Shown here one piece after another: positions 7,041-14,378 of a DNA stretch of 36,232 nt. Under the pieces are notes generated by a model, which was given only the letters and a program-made list of their open reading frames with translations, was not told the DNA's origin and did not search any database. Position 1 is the first letter of the stretch. Every line of letters starts with the position of its first letter. The position numbers and the translations under genes were made by a program. This stretch comes from a virus, in the IMG/VR virus record IMGVR_UViG_3300032331_001797, positions 1 through 36,232 of that record. One strand, written 5' to 3'.

Positions 7041-7785
7041 ACTCCGCGAGCGCTTCATAAATAAAGCATTAGAGTACACGGGATACGAATCACCCAACGG
7101 CATGGAAAATATCTTTGGCCAGCGTCGGGGTCTAAACGGCAAGCCTTGGAACGGTATCTTTATTGATGTCGTCGCTGGAGAAGCGGGTATCCGTTTACCC
7201 GTAGCACACACGGTGTCGACGGTAGCCTTGGGGTTCTACCTGGGTAGGGGTTTTTTCCATGTAAGACCACGGCGAGGAGATATAGTCTTCCTTCAAACCT
7301 CAACGGCAAGCGAGTTCGGCTCGCCACATATAGGTATAGTAACGGATACCTCACGGCACGCCACTGACGGTATTATACAAACGGTAGAGGGTATGACGGC
7401 AAGCCAAAATCAACGGCAAGCGAAAACCCCAACGGGTGTCTATGTGCGTACCCGTCATCAGTCTGAGGTTATTGGGTATGGTCGCCCAAAATATGTAACG
7501 GCAAGCCAATTAGTAGGAAACCTAGACGCCCCAACGGTGAGCACTGCACAAGTGCGTAAAGGTATGAAGCATAAGAGCATCATTCTGGTACAACTTGCGT
7601 TGACGCAAGTGACTGGGATTACTCGTTTCCAAAGAGGGCACTTTGATACAAAGACCATACTTGCGTACTCAAAGTTCCAAAGAGACATTGGATATGTTGG
7701 CATCTCTGCATCTGGTGATGCTGACTTCAATTCATTGAAACTGTTGGGCGAACTTACTGGGTTCTTCAACGCAAAACAGACATAG
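7009..7785 (+). CDS. Endolysin-like protein: CHAP-type domain lacking the usual Cys, plus peptidoglycan-binding domain
   Basis: ATG 7009 is chosen because AGGA lies about 9 nt upstream; ATG 6985 is the alternative. The 258-aa product has a CHAP-like domain (residues ~12-170): PWNGIF at 46-51 aligns with the PWC(A/G)xF catalytic motif, and SPHIGIV at 105-111 carries the expected His. The Cys position is Asn48, so classical activity is doubtful. Residues ~190-258 (VQLAL...FDTKT...FQ...GDADFNSL..LG) match the PG_binding_1 pattern. The first 530 bases of the gene are saturated with ACGG words and the last 230 bases are almost free of them. A wall-binding structural or inactivated hydrolase role is possible. 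Confidence 0.65.
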   Translation: MTKPKQPTASELRERFINKALEYTGYESPNGMENIFGQRRGLNGKPWNGIFIDVVAGEAGIRLPVAHTVSTVALGFYLGRGFFHVRPRRGDIVFLQTSTASEFGSPHIGIVTDTSRHATDGIIQTVEGMTASQNQRQAKTPTGVYVRTRHQSEVIGYGRPKYVTASQLVGNLDAPTVSTAQVRKGMKHKSIILVQLALTQVTGITRFQRGHFDTKTILAYSKFQRDIGYVGISASGDADFNSLKLLGELTGFFNAKQT

Positions 7786-7817
7786 CACGAGGCAGCGACA
7801 TTTATTTTTGACGCATA

Positions 7818-8001
7818 ATTCCTTATGTTATTCCGGGTTCCCAGGGTCCCAGGGAAGTTCGGGAAATCGGGAAATGTAACAAATTCATAACGGCTTATGC
7901 TTTTAACTTGACAAACGGCAAAAACGACTTTAGACTATGTCCCATAGTCTAAAGCGAAAAACTGATACATTTCCCCCGGATTCCCAGTAAACATAAGGAA
8001 T
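7818..8001. repeat. Nested inverted repeats over 184 bp
   Basis: Four arms pair in nested order: 7818-7829 with 7990-8001 (12 bp), 7832-7837 with 7974-7979 (6 bp), 7869-7878 with 7965-7974 (10 bp) and 7929-7939 with 7943-7953 (11 bp, 3-base loop). All pairs are perfect; the second and third share base 7974, so one of those two pairs must give way at that point. The centres are not identical, so a folded RNA would have bulges. A promoter lies inside the left half. Confidence 0.6.
7908..7936 (+). promoter_or_regulatory. Sigma-70-type promoter with operator-like palindrome
   Basis: TTGACA at 7908-7913 and TAGACT at 7931-7936 are separated by 17 bases. An 11-bp perfect inverted repeat (7929-7953) overlaps the -10 box and the likely start site, so it could be an operator or a 5' hairpin. 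The first gene downstream is at 8209. Confidence 0.6.
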
Positions 8002-8125
8002 CGACGGCACGGCTAGAATCCTCAAAATTTTTATAATAAACTCTTATGCTTTAGTGCTGCGAACGGAACCCGCACGAACGCGCGGAAACGGCGAGCGCTT
8101 TCCTCAACGGCGAGCGGGTTCCCTC

Positions 8126-8147
8126 TTTTTCCATGTGCATGGAAAAA
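8126..8147. repeat. Back-to-back pair of CCATG elements
   Basis: TTTTTCCATG at 8126-8135 and CATGGAAAAA at 8138-8147 form a perfect 10-bp palindrome with a 2-base centre. It is the tightest version of the dispersed element described at 8747. Confidence 0.65.
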
Positions 8148-8208
8148 CGGCTAGCCTGGTGAACGGCTTGCGTTATAGACTAAGAACGGCAAGCGATGAC
8201 GGCGTGCC

Positions 8209-8478
8209 ATGTCGAAGAGAAAGATAACGGATATGGATTTTGAGGACTGGTTGAAGATTGGGTATGACAACGGGTGGGTTGGTGCCCCCGTATGTGACAC
8301 ACATGACGGCGTGCCAATGACGGCAAGCGAAGAGAAAGAATTTGAAGAGGGAGACCCGTGTATCAACATACTGCGTCTGTACTCAACGGTAGAGGAAAAG
8401 ATGCAGGTAGAAGAGAACCACTCTCCATCTGTTTGGCGTGCAAGTAACCGTGGACTTGGTATCTCAGAACTGGAATAA
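8209..8478 (+). CDS. Hypothetical 89-aa protein of a phage-typical family
   Basis: The product contains GAPVCDTHDGVPMTASE (residues ~25-41) and EGDPCINILRLY (~47-58), a pairing I associate with short hypothetical proteins of actinophages. Function is unknown. There is no visible ribosome site; the ATG directly follows an ACGGCGTGCC word, and two more copies lie within the gene. Promoter 7908-7936 is the nearest upstream. Confidence 0.65.
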   Translation: MSKRKITDMDFEDWLKIGYDNGWVGAPVCDTHDGVPMTASEEKEFEEGDPCINILRLYSTVEEKMQVEENHSPSVWRASNRGLGISELE

Positions 8479-8502
8479 ATTCCCAAAATCACACATCTCG
8501 TG

Positions 8503-8730
8503 ATGTTTTATGATAAACCTATGAGACACATTGAGATGCACCTGATAGAAAATAGCAAGGATGTTCAGTCAGCAAATACTGTTGGACTGGAAGTTGACCC
8601 TAACGAAACTTGCGAAGAATGTTTCGAGGCTGTTGGCGAGGTAAATGGAACCTTTGTTCCTTTCGTCTTGCTCCTCGATGACGAGGCAGAGTGGGTTGTT
8701 TGCGCTGAGTGCGCGAGTCCTGTGCTCTAA
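8503..8730 (+). CDS. Small zinc-ribbon protein
   Basis: The 75-aa product has CEEC near residue 38 and CAEC near residue 70, the two halves of a zinc ribbon. No clear ribosome site marks the start. ATG 8503 is used, but GTG 8500 and ATG 8521 are also possible. It follows the 8209 gene by 24 bases and is followed at once by a large palindromic repeat that also ends in a T-run and probably terminates transcription. Confidence 0.6.
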   Translation: MFYDKPMRHIEMHLIENSKDVQSANTVGLEVDPNETCEECFEAVGEVNGTFVPFVLLLDDEAEWVVCAECASPVL

Positions 8731-8746
8731 CTCCTGAGGTCCCTCC

Positions 8747-8811
8747 ACCTGGGCTGCTCTTTTTTCCATGCAGAGATGTTGCATGGAAAAAGCGCAGACC
8801 CGGGTTTTTTG
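8747..8811. repeat. Forward plus reverse element pair, terminator-like
   Basis: A forward copy (8747-8771: ACCTGGGCTGC then TTTTTTCCATGC) and a reverse copy (8781-8805: GCATGGAAAAA then ACCCGGGT) form an imperfect 59-bp palindrome with no gene inside. The TTTTTT after 8805 makes it a plausible terminator for the 8209-8730 genes. Confidence 0.65.
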
Positions 8812-8869
8812 CTTCTGACGCGATTCTCTTTTTGCTTATGTTCTTCCGGGATGGGCTTCTCGAAGATTT

Positions 8870-8916
8870 CGCTGTGAGCGAACAAACTTGACATTGGGAA
8901 TAATTTACGAAACAAT
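8870..8916 (+). promoter_or_regulatory. ClgR-like box and promoter
   Basis: The complement of 8870-8883 reads GTTCGCTCACAGCG, an exact fit to the published ClgR box GTTCGC-N5-GCG. TTGACA follows at 8888-8893 and AACAAT at 8911-8916 (17-base spacer). The block TTGACATTGGGAATAA recurs in other promoters of this family. It probably drives 8956-9189. Confidence 0.6.
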
Positions 8917-8955
8917 CTAGTTATCAGTAGTATGACAAATGACAAAGGAGACGCA

Positions 8956-9189
8956 ATGTCCACACCAAAGTATCCACACATCAAGGTGACTACCCACCAT
9001 CGAGCAACTGACCCTATGGCAGTTCTTATGGCAGTGTCGCACGCAATGAAAGACGCTGGGGTTCCGACCTCTGACTGCATCGAGTATCTCGACAATGTCA
9101 TGGGTATCATTCAGAATAGTGAGACCAATGCAAAGCGAGCAGTCGCTGTAGCAAAGGAATCACTCAAGTGGGTAGCACTCACTGATTAA
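8956..9189 (+). CDS. Hypothetical 77-aa protein
   Basis: ATG 8956 has AAAGGAG 6 nt upstream and is preferred to the in-frame ATG 8932, which lies close to the promoter. The product is mixed helical, with a single Cys and an Ala-rich C-terminal helix. No family is recognised. A ClgR-like box and promoter immediately precede it, so it may be under the control of the phage's own ClgR-like protein. Confidence 0.65.
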   Translation: MSTPKYPHIKVTTHHRATDPMAVLMAVSHAMKDAGVPTSDCIEYLDNVMGIIQNSETNAKRAVAVAKESLKWVALTD

Positions 9190-9257
9190 ATGTCAGTGGG
9201 TGTCTATACACTCAAAAGAGTCAAGCAACACGCCAAAAAAGATTTTTGGAAATGTAC

Positions 9258-9286
9258 TTGACAAGCGATTGAATCTATGGTTCAAT
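9258..9286 (+). promoter_or_regulatory. Promoter upstream of the MoxR operon
   Basis: TTGACA at 9258-9263 and TTCAAT at 9281-9286 have a 17-base spacer. The ACACGCCAAAAAA block 19 bases upstream is also found before promoters at 14052 and 29443. Confidence 0.5.
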
Positions 9287-9335
9287 TTCTAATAACAACA
9301 AAAAACAGTGTTCTAACTAAGGAGACCAAAACACT

Positions 9336-9839
9336 ATGAACGCAAAGACAGAAAAGGACTGCGCTGGCAAGGCGCTGTACCTAGAGTTCCGCAAGGAGAA
9401 CTACACCTATCAGGTGATAGTAACTCCACCTGCCATCGATGTCGAGGGCAACTATGTTCCTGCTAGCGTGATGGAACGACGCATTTCGTCGTGGCATCCT
9501 CGTCGCAACTGGAACTTCAGTTCGATTCCGACTAACGCAGAGTTCGCTATTCAGCGCACTGCTGTTGGTGGATTCGAGCAACTAGATGTAGAGACTGCTC
9601 AACACAAAGGTGCGCAGCACATCAATCGTCTGCTTGCTCGCACACTAGACTCTCTCTTCCACAAGGGTTGGACTTTGTTCCAGCAAGCAGTGGCAGTAGA
9701 GACCACTTACAAAGACTTGGAACTAATCAAGTCTGGTAAGACTTCCAATGACCTTGTTCGACGCATCGAGCGTTCACGCAAGTCATTTGGATTCCCAGAT
9801 GCTTTGTTCGCAGAGCCAGTCGTAGCACCAGTAGCGTAA
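9336..9839 (+). CDS. Hypothetical 167-aa protein of the MoxR/VWA operon
   Basis: AAGGAG lies 11 nt before ATG 9336. The product is basic in its middle, predicted soluble, and has no recognised motif. It sits 21 bases before the MoxR-type ATPase gene and shares a promoter with it, so it is likely to work with the ATPase and VWA proteins as substrate, adaptor or regulator. Confidence 0.7.
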   Translation: MNAKTEKDCAGKALYLEFRKENYTYQVIVTPPAIDVEGNYVPASVMERRISSWHPRRNWNFSSIPTNAEFAIQRTAVGGFEQLDVETAQHKGAQHINRLLARTLDSLFHKGWTLFQQAVAVETTYKDLELIKSGKTSNDLVRRIERSRKSFGFPDALFAEPVVAPVA

Positions 9840-9860
9840 TTAGTTAGGAGACCATACATT

Positions 9861-10886
9861 ATGACTACACCAATCGCAGGAACCCCACAAGCGTGGGTCG
9901 CTGACCAAGTTCGTTTCAACGCGAACCTACCTACTCTGCTCAACGCAGTTGTAGGACAGACTCTCAACTCAGTTGTTGCGTCTGACCTTAACCTTGTATT
10001 TGACGACAAAACCGGGAAAGCAGTTATTCGCAATCGCGATGGCGCTGCCCCAGCGAGGAACAAGATGAAAGCAGTCGATGCTCTTGAGGGCGAGGCATTT
10101 TACTTACGACCAAATGGTCACAAGTATTTCACTCGTGCTTGGGGTCAGCACACTGATGTTGAGGTTGCTCGCAACCAGCGCATCAGCGAGCGCGGAAAAT
10201 CCATCTTGCTCTATGGCGCACCGGGCACTGGCAAGACTGCTATGTTCGAGGGCGCTTTTGGCGACGAACTAATCACTGTTCTCGGAACTGGCGACACTGA
10301 AGTTGGCGACCTTGTTGGTGGCTATGTTCAGACAATCGCTGGTGGATTCGAGTGGGTCGATGGTCCACTTGTCCAAGCAGCAGAGCAGGGTAAAGTCTTG
10401 CTCATTGACGAGATTGGTCTGATTGACCCTAAGGTCTTGTCTGTTGTTTATGGCTTGATGGATGGTCGTAAGGAACTCAAAGTAACTGCTAACCCTGAGC
10501 GAGCAATCGTAAAGGCGAAAGATGGTTTCTTTGTAGTTGCTGCGACTAACCCTAACGCGCCGGGAGTTGTTCTCTCTGAGGCACTTCTATCTCGTTTCGG
10601 AATCCAAGCAGAAATGACAACTGACTGGACACTCGCAACCAAGTTGGGAGTTCCATCACTCGCTGTTACTTGCGCTCAGAACCTTGCAAAAAAGCAGAAG
10701 AGCGATGAAGTTTCTTGGGCGCCGCAGATGCGTGAACTCTTGGACTTCAGAGACATTGCTGAAGACCTTGGAACTGAGTGGGCTATCAGCAACTTGATTG
10801 CTCAAGCACCTTTCGAGGACAGGGCAATCGTGGCAGATGTCTTCACTCGCGTGTTCGCGATGGAAGTAAAGCCAGCCAAAATCTAG
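9861..10886 (+). CDS. MoxR-type AAA+ ATPase
   Basis: This 341-aa protein has Walker A GAPGTGKT at 119-126, Walker B VLLIDE at 179-184, sensor-1 ATN at 228-230 and a likely arginine finger in LLSRFG near 242-247. MoxR ATPases act as chaperones that load metal or remodel complexes, and they usually pair with a VWA protein. Such a partner follows directly at 11036-12916. Start: AGGAG lies ~11 nt upstream. A hairpin without a T-run separates the two genes and may lower expression of the second. Confidence 0.85.
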   Translation: MTTPIAGTPQAWVADQVRFNANLPTLLNAVVGQTLNSVVASDLNLVFDDKTGKAVIRNRDGAAPARNKMKAVDALEGEAFYLRPNGHKYFTRAWGQHTDVEVARNQRISERGKSILLYGAPGTGKTAMFEGAFGDELITVLGTGDTEVGDLVGGYVQTIAGGFEWVDGPLVQAAEQGKVLLIDEIGLIDPKVLSVVYGLMDGRKELKVTANPERAIVKAKDGFFVVAATNPNAPGVVLSEALLSRFGIQAEMTTDWTLATKLGVPSLAVTCAQNLAKKQKSDEVSWAPQMRELLDFRDIAEDLGTEWAISNLIAQAPFEDRAIVADVFTRVFAMEVKPAKI

Positions 10887-10921
10887 GTCTCCCCTAATCG
10901 AGATTTTGGTTGTAACAAGGG

Positions 10922-10951
10922 GGGAGTGGGTTGACGAAAGTCCCCACTCCC
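10922..10951 (+). terminator. Attenuator-like hairpin between ATPase and VWA genes
   Basis: A perfect 9-bp stem (10922-10930 with 10943-10951) is followed by TCTCAAAAAA rather than a T-run. It is weak as a terminator on this strand and could attenuate read-through or stabilise the 3' end. Confidence 0.45.
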
Positions 10952-10976
10952 TCTCAAAAAAACTTGGGGAATAAAC

Positions 10977-11005
10977 TTGACAAAACTTTAGTTATACCTA
11001 ATAAT
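10977..11005 (+). promoter_or_regulatory. Promoter of the VWA gene
   Basis: TTGACA at 10977-10982 and AATAAT at 11000-11005 have a 17-base spacer. It carries the GGAATAAACTTGACA upstream block shared with the promoter at 20774. Confidence 0.65.
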
Positions 11006-11035
11006 AGATGTAACGACAAAAGAAAGGCGACTCAA

Positions 11036-12916
11036 ATGAGCCACCACACACTTAACTCTCGACCAGTAGGTCGCGTAGATTACGCTTGGCTAGGCGTGAA
11101 CGCTAGCGTTGGCAAACTTGTCAACCAGTGGTCACTGCGCCAAGACCTAGTAGTCGCGCTCGCCGAAGTCACCACCATTGGCGCACCTGCTTGTTTCAAT
11201 CCTGCGAGCGCAGAGATTGAAGTATCAATCCCTAAGGCTTTTGGTGCTGGCATCACTCCAGACCAAGTTGGCGAAATGACTCTTCGTAAGAATCAACTCA
11301 AGCACGCTGTTGGTGCTGGTGCGATTTACCACGAGGCACTTCACGCTCGCGTATCGCGCTGGTCATTAGAGCAAGCACACAAAGACCTAAGCGCTCGCGA
11401 ACTCCGATTCATCAACGCGATGGAAGAGTCTCGCATCGAATACTGGGGCTGTGTCTTCCTACCAAAGAATCGTTCACTGCTACGCGCTTGTGCGATTGAA
11501 ATTGTTATGGATGAACTTGACGAGCAAGCCAAGAATGTTTCCAAGGTTGACGCTGCTGCGTTCCTTGCTCTACTAACTTTGGCTCGCGTTGACGCTGGCG
11601 TTCTTGACAAGCGCGACATCGTTGACTCAGTTCAGGAAATCATCTCTGAAGTTTTGAGCGACGAAGTTGTTGCTAAGTTGCGCGAAGTGTGGAAAGACTT
11701 CCAGACTCACGACGACCACGCTAACGCTCTTCCACTCTACGACCTAACTCGCGAGTTCCTAAAGATTCTCGACGAGCGCAAGGAAGAGACTGGCGAAGAC
11801 GAGGGTCAAGAGCCAGAGGGCGGTTGTGAAAAGCCGGGTGGCGAGGGTGGAGAGCCGGGAACTGGAACTGGTAAGGGTCAACCTACACCAGAGCAGATTG
11901 AAGAGTTCAAGGACTTCATCGAAAAAGTCAAAGAGGCAGTCAAGGAAAACCAAGAGGCAGTCAATGTTTCTAACCAGACTGAACTCGACGACGAAATCGA
12001 AACTGAAGAGCGCAAGGAAGAAGTCGAGGCTCACAACGAGGCTAAGCAAATGCGCGACGAGCGCAAGGACTTGGCTGACAAGGTGTTCAACCAAGACGAT
12101 GCTATTGGTTCTCATGTTTCTGGTGAGAAGACTCGCTCTCGTCTGATTGACACTCGTCTTCCAACTGGCGAAGAACTTGCTAGCGCGAACAAGATTGCTA
12201 ACGCTCTGCGTAAAGCAAAATACCGCGAGCGCTCTCAGACTCGTATCGCCAGCGTTGTGCCTCCGGGTCGTCTGCGCTCACGCGCTTTCATTCAGGGTCA
12301 AGCACAAAAGGCTCGTGGCATCAACGCACCAGTCGAGGCTTGGCGCACAACCAAGCGCAAGACCACTGAAGACCCAACTCTAAATGTTGGAATCATCGTG
12401 GACATCTCTGGTTCGATGAAGTCAGCAATGACTCCAATGGCTATCACTGCTTGGGTTATGAGCGAGGCTGTTCGCCGAGTTCAGGGCAAGGCTGCGATGG
12501 TCTACTGTGGTCAAGATGTATTCGCCACTCTAAAGCCGGGAAAGCGTCTGAGCAAGGTTTCGACCTACTCCGCGTCTGACTCAACTGAAGAGTTTGACAA
12601 GGCGTTCAAGGCTCTTGATGGTGCGATGAACCTGACTCACGCTGACGGTGCGAAGTTGCTTGTGGTCGTCTCTGACGGACACTACCGCTCTGACCAGAAA
12701 GACCACGCTCGCAAGTTGCTACGCGACGCTGACAAGAACGGTGTCGCAATCTTGTGGCTAACTTTCGATGGCAAGGTAAGCGAGCCATCGGACTTGCTCA
12801 AGGGAACTGCGGGCAAGGTTGTTGACCTGAAGTCAACGGAGTCGCCAACCACCGCGTCTGCCATCATCGGAGACGCAGCGGCTAAGGCTCTATCGGCTAT
12901 CGGCTCGCGGGTCTAA
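11036..12916 (+). CDS. VWA protein with HExxH metallopeptidase-like motif, MoxR partner
   Basis: ATG 11036 is used because GAAAGG precedes it by about 10 nt and the promoter lies just upstream; a longer frame starts at 10931. The 626-aa product has HEALH at 99-103 with a Glu pair in NAMEESRIE (~127-135), the pattern of zinc metallopeptidase-like domains. The middle (~245-390) is highly acidic and low-complexity. A C-terminal VWA domain follows, with a complete MIDAS start DISGSM at 456-461. The order resembles CobT/DUF2201-type partners of MoxR ATPases. A metal-dependent complex-remodelling or proteolytic role is inferred. The gene ends in an ACGGC word cluster. Confidence 0.8.
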   Translation: MSHHTLNSRPVGRVDYAWLGVNASVGKLVNQWSLRQDLVVALAEVTTIGAPACFNPASAEIEVSIPKAFGAGITPDQVGEMTLRKNQLKHAVGAGAIYHEALHARVSRWSLEQAHKDLSARELRFINAMEESRIEYWGCVFLPKNRSLLRACAIEIVMDELDEQAKNVSKVDAAAFLALLTLARVDAGVLDKRDIVDSVQEIISEVLSDEVVAKLREVWKDFQTHDDHANALPLYDLTREFLKILDERKEETGEDEGQEPEGGCEKPGGEGGEPGTGTGKGQPTPEQIEEFKDFIEKVKEAVKENQEAVNVSNQTELDDEIETEERKEEVEAHNEAKQMRDERKDLADKVFNQDDAIGSHVSGEKTRSRLIDTRLPTGEELASANKIANALRKAKYRERSQTRIASVVPPGRLRSRAFIQGQAQKARGINAPVEAWRTTKRKTTEDPTLNVGIIVDISGSMKSAMTPMAITAWVMSEAVRRVQGKAAMVYCGQDVFATLKPGKRLSKVSTYSASDSTEEFDKAFKALDGAMNLTHADGAKLLVVVSDGHYRSDQKDHARKLLRDADKNGVAILWLTFDGKVSEPSDLLKGTAGKVVDLKSTESPTTASAIIGDAAAKALSAIGSRV

Positions 12917-13061
12917 CGGCTCGCGTAGGGGGTGGGCTTGCGTAAACGGCAAGCCTACCTCTATAATAGAAACACGGTAAGCCTAACGGCTCGCCTAAGA
13001 GACAAAGAGACGGCGTGCGTAAACGGCACGCCATAGAGAGATAAAGGAGATTGACGGTGGG
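12914..13061 (+). repeat. ACGGC-NN-GC(C/G) word cluster 2
   Basis: Seven ACGG words fill the 140-bp gap between the VWA gene and the next gene, at about 12917, 12946, 12973, 12985, 13011, 13024 and 13055. All are on the + strand, and no other promoter or gene is seen in the gap. Confidence 0.75.
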
Positions 13062-13461
13062 TCAGTATCACATTTTAGTAAACCTAGATAAGCAGGAGTG
13101 GGTAGACCCTCACGGCTTAGGTCTGGGGTCAAAGCAATACGAACACGCTGGGTTCGAGGCATCGCTAGCAGACGCTATGTATGTTCTAGTTATGTCGAGT
13201 CCTGCTGGTGGTGGTGGAGACTTTCCTCACACTGACATTTCAGGTCGTTGGGTTGGAGACAGAGTTGTGATTGTGGGAGACTACACTCACAAAGACGCTA
13301 TCCCCGGAATCACTGGGGCTGATGCGATTTACTCGTTGGCTCAAGCCCAGTATGGAAACATAACTCCTGAGGTTCGCACTGCTTTCGAGAAGATTTTCAA
13401 CATTGCCTATGGCACAAAAGAAGTTGGGACTCACACTTTTTGGAGTCGAGTTCTAGCGTAA
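13057..13461 (+). CDS. Hypothetical protein of a phage-typical family, 134 aa
   Basis: GTG 13057 has AAAGGAG 7 nt upstream; TTG 13051 is an alternative. The protein contains FPHTDISGRWVGDRVVIVGDYTH (near 62-84 by pattern), a signature I associate with short actinophage hypotheticals. It is predicted soluble and the function is unknown. It follows an ACGGC word cluster and ends before a clear terminator. Confidence 0.7.
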   Translation: MGQYHILVNLDKQEWVDPHGLGLGSKQYEHAGFEASLADAMYVLVMSSPAGGGGDFPHTDISGRWVGDRVVIVGDYTHKDAIPGITGADAIYSLAQAQYGNITPEVRTAFEKIFNIAYGTKEVGTHTFWSRVLA

Positions 13462-13478
13462 GAACCAAAGAAGATAAG

Positions 13479-13508
13479 CCCCTCAGCAATGAGGGGTTTA
13501 TTTTTTTC
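13479..13508 (+). terminator. Rho-independent terminator
   Basis: A 7-bp stem (13479-13485 with 13490-13496) with a 4-base loop is followed by TTTATTTTTTT. Confidence 0.85.
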
Positions 13509-13518
13509 CACGCGAGGC

Positions 13519-13572
13519 GCATGGAAAAAGATAGAACCTGTGAAAATAGGGTTGCCTATTTTTCCATGCAGG
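13519..13572. repeat. Reverse then forward dispersed element
   Basis: A reverse copy (GCATGGAAAAAG at 13519-13530 onward to 13540) is followed by a forward copy at 13549-13572 (GGGTTGCC then TATTTTTCCATGC). The reverse copy lies straight after a terminator. The forward copy precedes the next promoter. Confidence 0.6.
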
Positions 13573-13638
13573 ATGCTGACGCATCTCGCGCTTCGCGCTC
13601 AACGCTTATGCGATAACTTTTGCTGATGGGATACTCCT

Positions 13639-13716
13639 GTTCTCTCAGGGCGAACAAGAAAGTTCTATAAAAACTATTGACATTAGGAATAAATGTCATA
13701 CGCTTGTAGTTATAGT
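13639..13716 (+). promoter_or_regulatory. ClgR-like box and promoter before WGR gene
   Basis: GTTCTC-TCAGG-GCG at 13639-13652 is one mismatch from the ClgR box. TTGACA is at 13677-13682. The -10 is unclear: ACGCTT at 13700 by spacing, or TATAGT at 13711-13716. The block TTAGGAATAAATGTC between them is shared with 16367 and, in part, with 17607. Confidence 0.5.
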
Positions 13717-13744
13717 TAGTAATGACGAAATGAAGGAGATACAG

Positions 13745-14032
13745 ATGTCATTTAAAACAGAGGGCAACAAGACCACAGTTCTAATGTTCAATGCCTCACA
13801 AGGCGAGCGTGGAGAAGAGGGTCGTCGCAAGGGATACAGAATAGATGTATTCCAAGGCACAATGAACGACCTACCAGTTTGGTATGTCGCAGTTCGTTGG
13901 GGTCGCGCTGAGCAGTCCCAGAGTTGGTGGCAGGTTCAGGTCAAGGACTTTCAGACTGAACAGCAAGCAATGATTTTTGCGTGGGAGAAATACTACGCAA
14001 AGACTGACAAGGGCTACGAAGTCTTCGAGTAA
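13745..14032 (+). CDS. WGR-domain protein, 95 aa
   Basis: ATG 13745 has GAAGGAGA 6 nt upstream. The product is almost entirely a WGR domain: VWYVAVRWGRAEQ near 43-55, followed by F..E..A...W.K.Y..K...GYEVFE to the C-terminus. WGR domains occur in PARP and DNA-repair proteins and bind DNA ends or nucleic acid. A free-standing copy is typical of small accessory proteins. It is single-gene between its own promoter and that of the next gene. A role in host DNA-damage signalling is possible but unproven. Confidence 0.7.
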   Translation: MSFKTEGNKTTVLMFNASQGERGEEGRRKGYRIDVFQGTMNDLPVWYVAVRWGRAEQSQSWWQVQVKDFQTEQQAMIFAWEKYYAKTDKGYEVFE

Positions 14033-14051
14033 GACACGCCAAAAAATAAAC

Positions 14052-14080
14052 TTGACATTCGGGAATAAATACTGAATAAT
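14052..14080 (+). promoter_or_regulatory. Promoter
   Basis: TTGACA at 14052-14057 and AATAAT at 14075-14080 have a 17-base spacer. It has the ACACGCCAAAAAATAAAC upstream block and the TTCGGGAATAAA spacer word of this promoter family. Confidence 0.6.
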
Positions 14081-14104
14081 CATAGTTGTAGTTATTATAG
14101 AAGT

Positions 14105-14120
14105 TCTCTTGAAGGGAGAC
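14105..14120 (+). promoter_or_regulatory. Shared leader with ribosome site
   Basis: TCTCTTGAAGGGAGAC precedes the GTG at 14124. A nearly identical leader occurs at 14825, 20813 and 21064. TCTC can pair with GAGA and would place the ribosome site in the loop. Confidence 0.5.
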
Positions 14121-14123
14121 AAA

Positions 14124-14378
14124 GTGAAAAATGTAATCAAGGTTATGGTTCAAGATGTTCCAGTAACAATCACAAAGCGTGAGCGCGACTACGAACTGTC
14201 TTGGACTGATGGCGTTGCTAACGACTGGCAGGAGTATTACCCACTGCTATCGCTGGCTCTCGCTCGATTCGCCACTCTTGTTGCGTGCGCTGAGGCAGAC
14301 TGGAACAAGGGATTTGTAACCAGCAACAACGACTTCGTTCTAAACGCAAGTCTCTTCCTAGAAAGCGAGGCACGCTAA
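14124..14378 (+). CDS. Hypothetical 84-aa protein
   Basis: GTG 14124 is chosen because GGGAGAC lies 4-7 nt upstream; the in-frame ATG 14109 would overlap the ribosome site. The product is a small soluble protein with a strand-rich N-terminus and a helical Trp-containing C-terminus. I do not recognise it. The stop overlaps the next ATG by one base (TAATG). Confidence 0.65.
   Translation: MKNVIKVMVQDVPVTITKRERDYELSWTDGVANDWQEYYPLLSLALARFATLVACAEADWNKGFVTSNNDFVLNASLFLESEAR

Larger units (their letters stand above)
7030..8395 (+). repeat. ACGGC-NN-GC(C/G) word cluster 1
   Basis: About 30 ACGG words lie on the + strand here. Most coding copies fall between 7030 and 7538 (17 copies). The rest lie in the 7786-8208 intergenic region and in the first third of the next gene. 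The commonest full form is ACGGCAAGC or ACGGCGTGCC. The reverse complement is much rarer, so the array is strand-biased. Confidence 0.75.

Noticed and set aside
8709-8891. 60-codon rightward frame
   Set aside because: Covers the large palindrome, a terminator-like T-run and the ClgR-like box; composition is that of non-coding DNA.
11759-12146. Long antisense and alternate frames in the VWA gene
   Set aside because: Shadows produced by the acidic, low-complexity stretch of the true gene.
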